In this document: one piece after another, positions 8,297-17,796 of the stretch
Layout: each line of letters begins with the position of its first letter
Position numbering within the stretch: position 1 is the first letter of the stretch
Assembly: GCF_019097855.1 (NCBI RefSeq)
Contig: NZ_JAHRGL010000019.1
Span: 124,001 to 188,000, forward strand
Direction: 5' to 3'
From: Geopseudomonas aromaticivorans
GTDB taxonomy: Bacteria > Pseudomonadota > Gammaproteobacteria > Pseudomonadales > Pseudomonadaceae
DNA: 64,000 nt
Position numbers and translations under genes: made by a program
Notes under the pieces: model-generated
The model's input: the letters and a program-made list of their open reading frames with translations, nothing else
What the model was told of the DNA's origin: nothing
The model's database searches: none

Positions 8297-8668
8297 TCAG
8301 TCGGTGTGCCAGGTGATCTCGCTGACGCCCTCGGCGGTGACCTTCAGCCAGCGATCGGCATCTTCCTCGCCCTGTTCCTCGCTCCAGCTGCCGGGCGCGC
8401 AGCGCACCTGCACGCCGAGCGCGGCACAGGCCGCCTTGGCGCAGGCCAGGTCGTCTTCCCAGGGCGTGCGGTCGCTCTCCAGCAGCAGGCTGCTCCACCG
8501 ACCCACGGCCTTGGGCAGCCAGGTGACCGGGATGTCGTCGGCCCGGCACTGGCTGGTCTGGCCGCGGGTCTGCCACGGGCTGCACGGGCCGATGGCCTGC
8601 TCCAGCCAGGCGGTAATCGCCGGCAGTTCGGCGTCCTTGAGGTAGATCTCGATGTCCGGTTGGCGCAT
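8297..8668 (-). CDS. Conserved hypothetical protein
   Basis: A 123-residue, acidic, soluble protein (starts MRQPDIEIYLKDAELPAITA) rich in Trp, with no signal peptide or membrane segment and no motif I can assign. Codon use matches the neighbours, and a hydrophobic-core pattern (ITAWLEQAIG, ACAALGVQV, WLKVTAEGVSEITWH) looks like a folded alpha/beta protein. It lies 44 bases after rlmA on the same strand and probably shares its transcript. Function not inferred. Confidence 0.75.
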   Translation of the reverse strand: MRQPDIEIYLKDAELPAITAWLEQAIGPCSPWQTRGQTSQCRADDIPVTWLPKAVGRWSSLLLESDRTPWEDDLACAKAACAALGVQVRCAPGSWSEEQGEEDADRWLKVTAEGVSEITWHTD

Positions 8669-8712
8669 GTCGGGGCTTCCTGATGGGGCGATGGGCGGGC
8701 AGGCGTGGCAGT

Positions 8713-9516
8713 TTACTGGCGTTCGATCCAGTCGTAGCGCACCGAGACGGTGACCTCGAACGGTTCGGCAAGGATGCGCTCGCGGCGCTCGGCGTTGACC
8801 CGCCAGCCGTGCGGGGTCATGGCCAGCAGGTCGGCGCGGGCCTCGTAGCTGTCCAGCACCAAGCGGAACTCCAGGGTCTGGGTGTCGGCCAGTTTCAGCT
8901 CGTCCGGCAGATCGGCCAGGTGCTTGTCGTCGACGTAGTCGCGCACCTCGTCGTAGAGTTTCTGGCGCAGTTCGAGCAGGTGCATGCGGGCCGGGCCGAG
9001 GCGCAGGATGCCGCCGCCGGGGCGCAGCAGGCGGGCGGCCTCGTTCCAGTCGATCGGGCTGAAGATGCTGGCCAGCAGGCCGCAGGAGGCGCTGGCCAGC
9101 GGCACGCGGGCCATGCTGGCGACCATCCAGGTCAGCTGCGGCGCACGCTTGCAGGCGCGCTTGACCGCCTCGCGGGAGATGTCCAGGGCGTAGCCGTCGG
9201 CCTGCGGCAGGGCGTCGGCCAGCTGCGCGGTGTAGTAGCCCTCGCCGCAGCCGATGTCGATCCAGCGCGCGGGGGCGCGCGCGGCGGCCAGCTCGGCCAG
9301 GCGGGCGGCCAGCGGTGCGTAGTTCCCGCCATCGAGAAAGCGCCGGCGCGCCTCGACCATGGCGGCATTGTCGCCCGGGTCGAGGCTCTTCTTGTGCTGC
9401 ACCGGCAGCAGGTTCAGGTAGCCCTGGCGGGCGCGGTCGAAACGATGGCCGTGGCTGCACTGCACGCCGTTGTCGAGGGTGTGCAGCGCGCCGCTGCAGA
9501 TCGGGCAGATAAGCAT
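8713..9516 (-). CDS. rlmA: 23S rRNA (guanine-N1)-methyltransferase, RlmA family
   Basis: The 267-residue enzyme opens with the four-cysteine/histidine zinc motif of the family (CPICSGAL, VQCSHGHRFDRARQGYLNLLP). A class I SAM-binding domain follows with WIDIGCGEGYYT (about residues 90-101). The family methylates N1 of a guanine in helix 35 of 23S rRNA (G745 in E. coli). It is four bases from dapE and the two likely share a transcript. Whether the target base is G745 or G748 cannot be read from sequence. Confidence 0.88.
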   Translation of the reverse strand: MLICPICSGALHTLDNGVQCSHGHRFDRARQGYLNLLPVQHKKSLDPGDNAAMVEARRRFLDGGNYAPLAARLAELAAARAPARWIDIGCGEGYYTAQLADALPQADGYALDISREAVKRACKRAPQLTWMVASMARVPLASASCGLLASIFSPIDWNEAARLLRPGGGILRLGPARMHLLELRQKLYDEVRDYVDDKHLADLPDELKLADTQTLEFRLVLDSYEARADLLAMTPHGWRVNAERRERILAEPFEVTVSVRYDWIERQ

Positions 9517-9519
9517 GGG

Positions 9520-10695
<1,176 letters not shown>

Positions 10696-10895
10696 CTATC
10701 TTAAAGCAAAATCGCAGCGGGTCAGAGCGAAGCGGTAGCCTCATGTCTTTGCGTGCGAGCGTGATGCCGCCGATGAGCGGGCGTATTGGCCGACCGGTTG
10801 CGCAGCGTTGTGAGCGTTGGTTCAAACTTCATTTTTGAAAGATGGGTAGTCTTGCACTTCTCAACCTTATTATTTCCAGCCCTGTGGAGGCATTC

Positions 10896-12125
10896 ATGGC
10901 AAAGAAGCAAGTTAACAACAAGTCGAGCCAGTTGTTGGATTGGCTGGCTGCAAATGGTGGGTACAATCCGGTCGAGCTTGCCGAGGATGGCGTACCACTG
11001 GTTGGCACCAGTGAAGACGATCTCCTCACCGGAGGGGCTGGCGATGACGATATCGATGGTGGCGAAGGTGACTTCGATACCGTCGACTACGGCAATGCCA
11101 AGAAAGTGAAGGTGGACCTGGCTGCAGGCACTGCCACTGGCGAAGGCAACGATACGCTGGTCAATGTCGAGAACGTGATCGGTTCCGCGAAGGGCAGTGA
11201 CTTCATCTCGGGTGACGACCTGGGCAACATGCTCGATGGCTGGGGTGGCAACGACAAGCTGTCGGGCGGTGCTGGCGACGACACTCTGTTCGGCGGTGAC
11301 GGCAACGACCACCTGCGTGGTGGCGATGACTACGACGATCTTGACGGTGGCGCCGGCAACGATCAGCTGTTCGGCGATGCTGGCGATGACCTGCTGTACG
11401 GTGGCGCCGGCAATGACCAGCTGCGTGGCGGTGAGGGCAACGATGTCCTCTACGGCGATGCCGGCAACGACACGCTGCGTGGTGAGGCGGGTGACGACAC
11501 CTTCTATGCCGGTGCTGGCAATGACAGCATGTTCGGCGGAGCCGGCAACGACACCTACTATGTCGAAGATGCCAAGGACAAGGTCAAGGAAAATGCTGAC
11601 GAAGGCACCGATGAGATCGTGGCCAGCTACTCCTATAGCCTGGAGAAGGTAAAGAATGTCGAGAACCTGACCCTTTCCGAAGACGCCAAGCCGCTGAACA
11701 TCAACGCAACCGGCAACTCCCTGGACAACGTGCTGACTGGCAACAGCGGCGACAACGTGCTGAAGGGCCTGGCTGGCAACGACATCCTGGTCGGCCGCGA
11801 AGGCGACGATACCCTGATCGGTGGTGATGGCGACGACATCTTCGTCTTCGACAACCTCGATGGCGTCGATATTGTCCAGGACTTCACCGGTGGTAGCGAC
11901 CTGCTGCAGCTGGACGCTCTGGTGTTCACCTCCCTGGCCGCAGGCGTCCAGGATGCGAATCTGGTGATGGGCACCGAGGCCGTTGACGGCGACGACTTCC
12001 TGGTCTTCGACGCGGACACTGGCGCTCTGTACTACGACGCAGACGCTAGTGGTGTCGAGGCTGCGGTGCAGATTGCCACCGTGGGCGTTTCCAGTCTGGT
12101 TGCTGCGGACTTCGTGGTCGTCTGA
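10896..12125 (+). CDS. RTX calcium-binding repeat protein (type I secretion substrate-like)
   Basis: The 409-residue protein carries two blocks of glycine/aspartate nonapeptide repeats of the GGxGxDxLx type (for example GGAGDDTLF, GGAGNDQLR, GDAGNDTLR), about residues 120-225 and 285-330, plus one near residue 50. These form calcium-filled beta rolls. The C-terminal 90 residues (from FVFDNLDGVDIVQDFTGG) resemble the secretion-signal domain of serralysins and other type I substrates. There is no N-terminal signal peptide, enzyme domain or cysteine. TGGAGG six bases before the ATG supports this start. No transporter genes lie nearby, so export would need one elsewhere. Activity unknown; possibly adhesive or structural. 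Confidence 0.88.
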   Translation: MAKKQVNNKSSQLLDWLAANGGYNPVELAEDGVPLVGTSEDDLLTGGAGDDDIDGGEGDFDTVDYGNAKKVKVDLAAGTATGEGNDTLVNVENVIGSAKGSDFISGDDLGNMLDGWGGNDKLSGGAGDDTLFGGDGNDHLRGGDDYDDLDGGAGNDQLFGDAGDDLLYGGAGNDQLRGGEGNDVLYGDAGNDTLRGEAGDDTFYAGAGNDSMFGGAGNDTYYVEDAKDKVKENADEGTDEIVASYSYSLEKVKNVENLTLSEDAKPLNINATGNSLDNVLTGNSGDNVLKGLAGNDILVGREGDDTLIGGDGDDIFVFDNLDGVDIVQDFTGGSDLLQLDALVFTSLAAGVQDANLVMGTEAVDGDDFLVFDADTGALYYDADASGVEAAVQIATVGVSSLVAADFVVV

Positions 12126-12144
12126 TCCTGCAGGACGCGGGTTG

Positions 12145-12180
12145 AAAAAAAGGGGGCTGCCATATGGCAGCCCCCTTTTT
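12145..12180. terminator. Bidirectional terminator after the RTX gene
   Basis: A perfect palindrome built on GGGGGCTGCCATATGGCAGC with A run on one side and T run on the other, 20 bases after the RTX stop codon. Being symmetrical it could also stop transcripts arriving from ndvB on the other strand. Confidence 0.93.
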
Positions 12181-12271
12181 CGTTGTGCGTCCAGCCTGCG
12201 CGCAGGCTTGGAAATCAATGTTCACTCATGGGCTAAGCGATGCTAGTGCCTTAACTCTCAGTAAAGGCTGG

Positions 12272-12301
12272 GCCCCTCTCCCGGGCAATGGGAGGAGGGG
12301 C
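12272..12301. repeat. REP-like palindrome (CCCTCTCCC family)
   Basis: GCCCCTCTCCC is followed after a short loop by GGGAGGAGGGGC, an inverted repeat with one bulged base. The same CTCTCCCGC / GGGAG theme recurs at 49946-49998. Such short intergenic palindromes are common in Pseudomonas genomes. It lies 12 bases from the ndvB stop codon. Confidence 0.55.
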
Positions 12302-12312
12302 GAAGCTCAGGC

Positions 12313-14901
12313 TCAGGCCGGCACCTCCGCGGGATCCTCCTCCGGCTTGGGCAGCGAGGAGAGCAGCGCCATGACCAGGGCGGCCAGGTAGGGCAGCGAC
12401 TGCACCAGCAGCACGATGACCCAGAAGGTCACGTCCAGACCGGCGTTCTTCTGGGTCAGGGAGATGCCGACAGCGGCGCCCCACAGCAGCAGCATGACGA
12501 AGACTTCCTCGCGCGCCTCTGCAATGGCCTTGAGCAGCCCGTGGTTGCTGCGCATCTTCGGCGTGCGGAAGAACGGGATGCTGCTGGTGACGAAGCCGTA
12601 CAGCACCGCCTTGGCGATGGTGTGCGACAGCGCCAGGCCGGCTACCGCGGCGGAGATGGCGTCGCGCATGTTCACGCCGACCGCGCGGCGGTAGAGGAAC
12701 AGGATCTTGCCCAGCTTGAACACGAACAGGGCCAGCGGCGGGATGGCGAAGATCATCAGCGGCGGGTCGACCCGGTGCGGCACGATGATCATCGCCGCCG
12801 ACCAGAGCAGGGCGCCGATGGTGAAGAAGATGTTCATGCCATCGGCAATCCACGGCAGCCAGCCGGCGATGAAGTGGTAGCGCTGACCGCGGGACAGCTC
12901 GCTGCCCTTGCCCATGAACAGGCTGGCCAGGTGGCGCTTCATGATCTGGATGGCGCCATAGGCCCAGCGGAAGCGCTGCTTCTTGAAGTCGATGAAGGTG
13001 TCGGGCATCAGGCCCTTGCCGTAGCTCTGCTCGGAGTAGGCGGCGGACAGCCCCTTCTCGAACACGCGCAGGCCCAGCTCGGCGTCCTCGGTGATGCACC
13101 AGTCGGCCCAACCCAGTTCGTCGAGTACCGAGCGGCGGGTCATGGTCATGGTGCCGTGCTGGATGATCGCGTCACGGTCGTTGCGGGTCACCATGCCGAT
13201 GTGGAAGAAGCCCTTGTATTCGGCGTAGCACAGCTTCTTGAACAGCGATTCGTTCTGGTCGCGGTAGTCCTGCGGCGACTGCACCACGGCGATGTTCGGG
13301 TCGGCGAAGTGCGGCACCATGTGCTTGAGCCAGTTGCGCTCGACGCAGTAGTCGGAGTCGATCACCGCGACCACTTCGGCGTCGGCGGCGGTGTGCTGCA
13401 GCACGTAGTTCAGTGCGCCGCCCTTGAAGCCGGCCAGCGGTGCGACGTGGAAGAACTTGAAGCGCGGGCCGAGGGTGGCGCAATGGGCCTCCACCGGCTC
13501 CCAGACCGCCGGGTCCTTGGTGTTGTTGTCGATCACCAGGACCTCGAAGTCCGGGTAGTCGAGATTGGCCAGGGCGTTGAGGGTCTGCTTGACCATCTCC
13601 GGCGGCTCGTTGTAGCAGGGCACGTGGATCGACACCTTGGGCCGGTAGGCGTCGTCGCCGGTCACCGCCGGGAAGGGACGCACGCGCTGGTGCTTCCACA
13701 CGGTTTCGGCCAGCTCGTGGGCCTCGGTCAGCAGGACGATCATCACCCCGACGGCGCCGAGCGCCAACAATAGGCCGACCAGGGTGCTGAACCAGTTGCT
13801 GTATTGCTGGCTGTAGTCGTAGGCGATCCATACCAGCATGGTGGCAGCGAGGAACGAGACGATGGTGAGGAAGGTGCGGCCGCGCTGGCGCAGGGCGCTA
13901 CCGTCGATCAGCAGCAGGGCCAGGGCGAGCAGGGCGAGCACGCCGGAGGCCACGGCCAGCAGGCGCCACTGCGGGATTTCCACCACGGCTCCGGTGAGGG
14001 GGAACTTGGGCTGGCGGTCGGCGTTGTAGACGCCCCAGTAGGCACCAACCGAGCCTTCTTCACTGGCCTTCCACGGCTGGTCGAAGGCCTCGATGACGAA
14101 GTAGTTGTAGCCCTTGGCGTTCAGCTTGTTGACCAGGGTGCGCAGGTAGATCGCCTGGTCGGCCTGGTTGGCATCGGCGCCACCACGGGTACGGCCGTTG
14201 CTCGGCCAGCCGACTTCCCCCAGCAGCAGCGGTTTTTTCGGGAACAGCTTCTTCATGTCGCGGGCGCGGTCGAGCACGAACTGGATCGAGTCTTCGCGCG
14301 GTACGAACTCCCAGTAGGGCAGTACGTGGGCGGCGATCAGGTCGACGTGCTTGGCCATTTCCGGATATTTCTCCCAGATGTGCCACTGCTCGGCGGTGGT
14401 CACCGGCACCTTGACCGCCGAACGCACGCGATCCAGATAGCCGATCATCTGTTCGATGGTGACTTCTTCACGGAACAGGGCTTCGTTGCCGACGATGACC
14501 CGGACGACGCTGCGCTCGCGTTTGGCGATCTCGATACCGCGTTCGATCTGCCTTTCGTTGGCGGCAAGGTCGTTGCTCAGCCAGATGCCCAGGGTCACGC
14601 GCAGGCCGGCTTCCTCGGCCAGGCGCGGGATGTCGGCGAGGGTACCCTCCACCGAGTAGGTACGGATGTTGTCGGTCTGGGTCGCGACCAGGTTGAGGTC
14701 GGCGCGGATCTCGTCTTCGCTCGGATAGGTATTGGCCTGCGGGCTTTGGTGGAGACGGAACGGCGAGAACGAGAAGCCGGAGATCTGGTCGGGCCAGTCC
14801 GGGGCTTTCAGCGGCTGGTTGTACCAGGCCCACAGGCCGGTGAACAGTGAAGCCACGGCCACGACCATGACCAGGTGGAGACCAAGTTTGCGTGCAGACA
14901 T
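12313..14901 (-). CDS. ndvB: Beta-(1,3)-glucan synthase, NdvB type (GH17-like + GT2)
   Basis: The 862-residue inner-membrane protein begins with a helix (residues 8-27). A GH17-like domain (about 35-310) carries VVGNEALFRE and LLLGEVGWPSNG. Several helices follow, then a family 2 glycosyltransferase (about 415-660) with IDNN, VIDSDYC, TEDAELG and the processive QRFRWAYG motif near residue 643, and C-terminal helices. The overall sequence closely recalls P. aeruginosa NdvB, which makes periplasmic cyclic beta-(1,3)-glucans linked to biofilm antibiotic tolerance. It is a single gene between the RTX terminator and tcdA. Confidence 0.88.
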   Translation of the reverse strand: MSARKLGLHLVMVVAVASLFTGLWAWYNQPLKAPDWPDQISGFSFSPFRLHQSPQANTYPSEDEIRADLNLVATQTDNIRTYSVEGTLADIPRLAEEAGLRVTLGIWLSNDLAANERQIERGIEIAKRERSVVRVIVGNEALFREEVTIEQMIGYLDRVRSAVKVPVTTAEQWHIWEKYPEMAKHVDLIAAHVLPYWEFVPREDSIQFVLDRARDMKKLFPKKPLLLGEVGWPSNGRTRGGADANQADQAIYLRTLVNKLNAKGYNYFVIEAFDQPWKASEEGSVGAYWGVYNADRQPKFPLTGAVVEIPQWRLLAVASGVLALLALALLLIDGSALRQRGRTFLTIVSFLAATMLVWIAYDYSQQYSNWFSTLVGLLLALGAVGVMIVLLTEAHELAETVWKHQRVRPFPAVTGDDAYRPKVSIHVPCYNEPPEMVKQTLNALANLDYPDFEVLVIDNNTKDPAVWEPVEAHCATLGPRFKFFHVAPLAGFKGGALNYVLQHTAADAEVVAVIDSDYCVERNWLKHMVPHFADPNIAVVQSPQDYRDQNESLFKKLCYAEYKGFFHIGMVTRNDRDAIIQHGTMTMTRRSVLDELGWADWCITEDAELGLRVFEKGLSAAYSEQSYGKGLMPDTFIDFKKQRFRWAYGAIQIMKRHLASLFMGKGSELSRGQRYHFIAGWLPWIADGMNIFFTIGALLWSAAMIIVPHRVDPPLMIFAIPPLALFVFKLGKILFLYRRAVGVNMRDAISAAVAGLALSHTIAKAVLYGFVTSSIPFFRTPKMRSNHGLLKAIAEAREEVFVMLLLWGAAVGISLTQKNAGLDVTFWVIVLLVQSLPYLAALVMALLSSLPKPEEDPAEVPA

Positions 14902-15058
14902 TGTATGTATGGGTTCCAGCAGAAGGAACGGGAGAAAGCCGACGGACGCCGGTTGGCGCGCATCCTACTCTGCGGCCAGAGGCCTTGTACAGAGGGCGCG
15001 CAAGCGCCTCCGGACGCCAGTTTGACCTGTTGCCGGGCGATCTGTTCCAAGCCGGCAC

Positions 15059-15088
15059 TTGGGTGTGACAAACAGCTCAATTTATAAT
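15059..15088 (+). promoter_or_regulatory. Candidate sigma-70 promoter of tcdA
   Basis: TTGGGT (15059-15064), an 18-base spacer and a perfect TATAAT (15083-15088). Start of transcription near 15095 leaves about 22 bases before the tcdA ATG at 15117, which has GGGGGG just upstream. Confidence 0.55.
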
Positions 15089-15116
15089 GTAGCCGACTTG
15101 TTTACGGGGGGGTGGC

Positions 15117-15926
15117 ATGCACATCGATGAGCAGCGTTTCGGCGGTATTGCCCGCCTGTATGGCCGTCTCGGCCTCGAGCGTCTGGCCGCTGCGCATGTG
15201 GCAGTGGTCGGCATCGGCGGCGTCGGCTCTTGGGCGGCCGAGGCGCTGGCGCGCAGCGGGGTGGGCGAGATCTCGCTGTTCGATCTCGACGATGTCTGCG
15301 TGACCAACACCAACCGGCAGATCCATGCCCATGTCGGCAATATCGGCCGCGCCAAGGTCGAGGCCATGGCCGAGCGCATTCGGGCGATCAATCCGCAGTG
15401 CATCGTGCATGCGGTGGCCGACTATGTCACCCGCGAGAGCATGGCCGATTACATTACCGAGCAGCTCGATGGGGTGATCGACTGCATCGACAGCGTGGCG
15501 GCCAAGGCGGCGCTGATCAGCTGGTGCAAGCGGCGCAAGATCCAGATCGTCACCACCGGCGCTGCCGGTGGGCAGCTCGATCCGACCCAGGTGCAAGTCG
15601 CCGACCTGAACAAGACCGTCAACGACCCCCTGGTGGCCAAGGTGCGTTCGCTGCTGCGCCGCGACTACAACTTCTCGCGCACCCCCGGGCGCACCTACAG
15701 CGTGACCTGCGTATATTCCCGCGAGCAGCTGCGCTATCCCCAGCCGGACGGCAGCGTGTGCCAGGCCAAAGGCTTTGCCGGCGAGGGCGTGCGCCTGGAC
15801 TGCGCTGGTGGCTTCGGCGCGGTGACGATGGTCACCGCGACCTTCGGCATGGTCGCGGCGGCGCGGCTGGTGGACAAGCTGGTGGCCGGCGCGCGGCGAC
15901 CGGCGGAGCGCAAGGCGTCCCAGTAG
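15117..15926 (+). CDS. tcdA: tRNA threonylcarbamoyladenosine dehydratase
   Basis: The 269-residue E1-like enzyme has the ATP-binding glycine loop AVVGIGGVGSWAAEALARSG (residues about 29-48), the arginine and aspartate pattern FDLDDVCVTNTNRQ, and ECH-like TGAAGGQLDPT. It uses ATP to cyclise t6A37 of ANN-decoding tRNAs to ct6A. In E. coli the same protein (CsdL/YgdL) takes part in the CsdA-CsdE sulfur system. Here csdA-csdE lie immediately downstream on the opposite strand, supporting the assignment. Its TAG stop lies inside a palindromic repeat arm. Confidence 0.93.
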   Translation: MHIDEQRFGGIARLYGRLGLERLAAAHVAVVGIGGVGSWAAEALARSGVGEISLFDLDDVCVTNTNRQIHAHVGNIGRAKVEAMAERIRAINPQCIVHAVADYVTRESMADYITEQLDGVIDCIDSVAAKAALISWCKRRKIQIVTTGAAGGQLDPTQVQVADLNKTVNDPLVAKVRSLLRRDYNFSRTPGRTYSVTCVYSREQLRYPQPDGSVCQAKGFAGEGVRLDCAGGFGAVTMVTATFGMVAAARLVDKLVAGARRPAERKASQ

Positions 15927-15986
15927 GGTGCGCCATGCGCACCTTTGGCCTTGGCGGTGAAGGTCGGTGCGCGCGGCGCACCCTAC
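15923..15986. repeat. REP-like palindrome bearing both convergent stop codons
   Basis: GTAGGGTGCGCCATGCGCAC at the left and its near-complement ending GCGCACCCTAC at the right enclose about 22 bases. The left arm contains the tcdA stop (TAG 15924-15926), and the right arm, read on the minus strand, contains the csdE stop (TAG 15985-15983). A second copy of the same element lies at 17613-17673. It may act as a bidirectional transcription stop. Confidence 0.75.
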
Positions 15987-16384
15987 GCCAGTTCTCGGAT
16001 GCGCTGCAGCACTGCATTCAGCCCGTTGCTGCGCGAGGGCGACAGCTGGCGGGACAGGCCAAGCTGGGCGAACCACTCGGCGAGATCCACTTCGCTCAGC
16101 TCCGCTGCCGTCAGGCCGTTGACCCGCAGCAGCAGCAGGGCCAGCAGGCCGCGCAGCAGGCGGGCATCGCTGCTGGCGCGTAGGTTCAGGCGCCCGGCGT
16201 CCGAGTCGGCCACCAGCCAGACCCGGCTTTCGCAACCGTGCACGCGGTTGTCCTCGCATTGCTCCGCCTCGCTGAGCGGCGCCAGGCGCTCGCCCCACTG
16301 CATGAGCAGGCGCGCGCGCTGCTCCCAGCCGGAGCAGTGGCTGAAGTCGGCCAGTGCCGCGCTGGCAGCGACAGGCAGGCTCAT
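15983..16384 (-). CDS. csdE: SufE-like sulfur acceptor CsdE
   Basis: The 133-residue protein is SufE/CsdE-like. Residues about 44-56 (EDNRVHGCESRVW) contain the conserved acceptor cysteine in the GCxS context. It takes persulfide from the cysteine desulfurase encoded just upstream and stimulates it. Its ATG overlaps the csdA stop (ATGA). The gene ends in the palindromic repeat shared with tcdA. Confidence 0.9.
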   Translation of the reverse strand: MSLPVAASAALADFSHCSGWEQRARLLMQWGERLAPLSEAEQCEDNRVHGCESRVWLVADSDAGRLNLRASSDARLLRGLLALLLLRVNGLTAAELSEVDLAEWFAQLGLSRQLSPSRSNGLNAVLQRIRELA

Positions 16385-17586
16385 CGCAGCAGCTCCAGGG
16401 CGTGATTGAGCGCGGCGAAGAAGCGCTCCAGGTCGTCGCCTTCGCTGTACAGGCCGAGCGACACGCGCAGTGCGCCAGGCAGACCGAGGCTGTGCAGCAG
16501 CGGCATGGCGCAGTGCTGGCCGGCGCGCACGGCGATGCCCTGCTCGCTGAGCAGATGGGACAGGTCGGCGTTGTGCACGCCGTCGACCACGAAGCTGGCC
16601 AGCGCGGTGTGCGGCTCGCCGAGCAAGTGCAGGCCATCGAACTGGCGCAAGCCGCTGAGCAGGCGCTGGTGCAGCGCGGCTTCGTGGGCGGCGACCGTGT
16701 ACGCGTTCTGCTCGCCCAGGTAGTCGAGGGCGGCGCCGAGGCCGATGGCGGCGGCGATGGCCGGGGTGCCGGCCTCGAACCCCAGCGGCGCCGGACGAAA
16801 GCGTGCGCTGTGGTAGTCGGCGCGCTGCACCATCTCGCCGCCGAACTGCCAGTGGCGCAGTTGCGCCAAGCTGCGGCTGCGGCCGTAGAGCACACCGATG
16901 CCGTCCGGAGCGTAGAGCTTGTGCCCGGAAAATACGTAGAAGTCGCAGTCCAGCATCTGCAGGTCATGCCGGCCATGGACCGCGCCCTGGGCGCCGTCGA
17001 CCACGGTGAATGCCCCCTGGACGCGAGCCAGGGTCAACAGGCGATCCAGCGGCTGCCAGCGGCCCAGCACGTTGGACAGCTGGCTGACCGCCAGCAGGCG
17101 CGTGCGCGGGCCGATCAGCGCAGCCGCCTGCTCCAGGTCGATGTCGCCGGCGGCATCCAGTGGCAGCACCACCAGCTTGAGCCCGCGGCGCTGCGCCAGT
17201 TGCTGCCAGGGCAGCAGGTTGGCGTGGTGCTCGAGGGCACTGATGACGATCTCGTCGCCGGCGGCCAGCAGGTGCTCGAGGCCGTAGGCCAGCAGATTCA
17301 GCCCCTCGGTGCTGCCGCGGGTGAAAACGATCTCCGCAGGGCTGTCCGCATTCAACCACTGCGCCACTTTCTCGCGGGCGCCCTCGAAGGCCAGGGTGGC
17401 CCGCTCGCCGGGAGCGTGCTGGGCACGATGCACATTGGCGGCGCCGCCGACGTAGTGGTCGAGCAGGGCGTCCAGTACCTTCTGCGGTTTCTGCGCGGTG
17501 GCGGCGCTGTCGAGATAGGTCTGGCCGCTGGCGGTGAAGGCGGCGAAGGCCGGGAAGTCGGCGCGCCAGGGGGAGGGCAGGGACAT
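16381..17586 (-). CDS. csdA: Cysteine desulfurase CsdA
   Basis: The 401-residue PLP enzyme of the NifS/SufS class II group converts cysteine to alanine and enzyme persulfide. The PLP lysine lies in FSGHKLYAPDG and the catalytic cysteine in RAGQHCAMP (about residue 360). FTRGSTEGLNLLA and SALEHHANLLPWQ are also typical. The ATG at 17586 has AGGAG six bases upstream; the open frame continues further but only through the palindromic repeat at 17613-17673, so the upstream part is not coding. Partner csdE overlaps it, and tcdA faces it. Confidence 0.93.
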   Translation of the reverse strand: MSLPSPWRADFPAFAAFTASGQTYLDSAATAQKPQKVLDALLDHYVGGAANVHRAQHAPGERATLAFEGAREKVAQWLNADSPAEIVFTRGSTEGLNLLAYGLEHLLAAGDEIVISALEHHANLLPWQQLAQRRGLKLVVLPLDAAGDIDLEQAAALIGPRTRLLAVSQLSNVLGRWQPLDRLLTLARVQGAFTVVDGAQGAVHGRHDLQMLDCDFYVFSGHKLYAPDGIGVLYGRSRSLAQLRHWQFGGEMVQRADYHSARFRPAPLGFEAGTPAIAAAIGLGAALDYLGEQNAYTVAAHEAALHQRLLSGLRQFDGLHLLGEPHTALASFVVDGVHNADLSHLLSEQGIAVRAGQHCAMPLLHSLGLPGALRVSLGLYSEGDDLERFFAALNHALELLR

Positions 17587-17612
17587 GGCGGCTCCTGTAT
17601 GGGGCGGTCCCG

Positions 17613-17673
17613 GTAGGGTGCGCCATGCGCACCGCAACGGCGGAGGCTGGCTGGTGCGCATGGCGCACCCTAC
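17613..17673. repeat. REP-like palindrome, second copy
   Basis: GTAGGGTGCGCCATGCGCAC, about 19 bases of spacer, then GTGCGCATGGCGCACCCTAC. The arms are perfectly complementary and match the left arm at 15923. It lies between csdA and dapD, 27 bases upstream of the csdA start. Two copies bracket csdA-csdE. Confidence 0.8.
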
Positions 17674-17733
17674 GTCGAGCGGATCGGTCACGGGAGTGAA
17701 CTGGCCTCAGGCTGTTCCCGTCACCGACGCGAG

Positions 17734-17783
17734 CAGGGTGGAACACCGCGGTGCGTGTTCTCCACGAGCGGCCATCCACCCTG
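17734..17783. repeat. Second type of intergenic palindrome (CAGGGTGGA...CCACCCTG)
   Basis: CAGGGTGG and CCACCCTG are outer arms, and GAACAC / GTGTTC nested inner arms, so the 50 bases can fold into one long hairpin. It lies 14 bases after the dapD stop. There is no T run on the dapD side, so it is a repeat or weak stop rather than a clear terminator. Confidence 0.5.
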
Positions 17784-17796
17784 CACGGGCTTTAGC

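Noticed and set aside
11020-11560. Possible CRISPR-like or tandem DNA repeat
   Set aside because: The regular spacing comes from protein-level RTX nonapeptides; DNA units vary and there are no spacers.
15102-16976. 624-codon minus-strand open frame across tcdA and csdE/csdA
   Set aside because: Shadow frame; the three genes in other frames have clear catalytic motifs.
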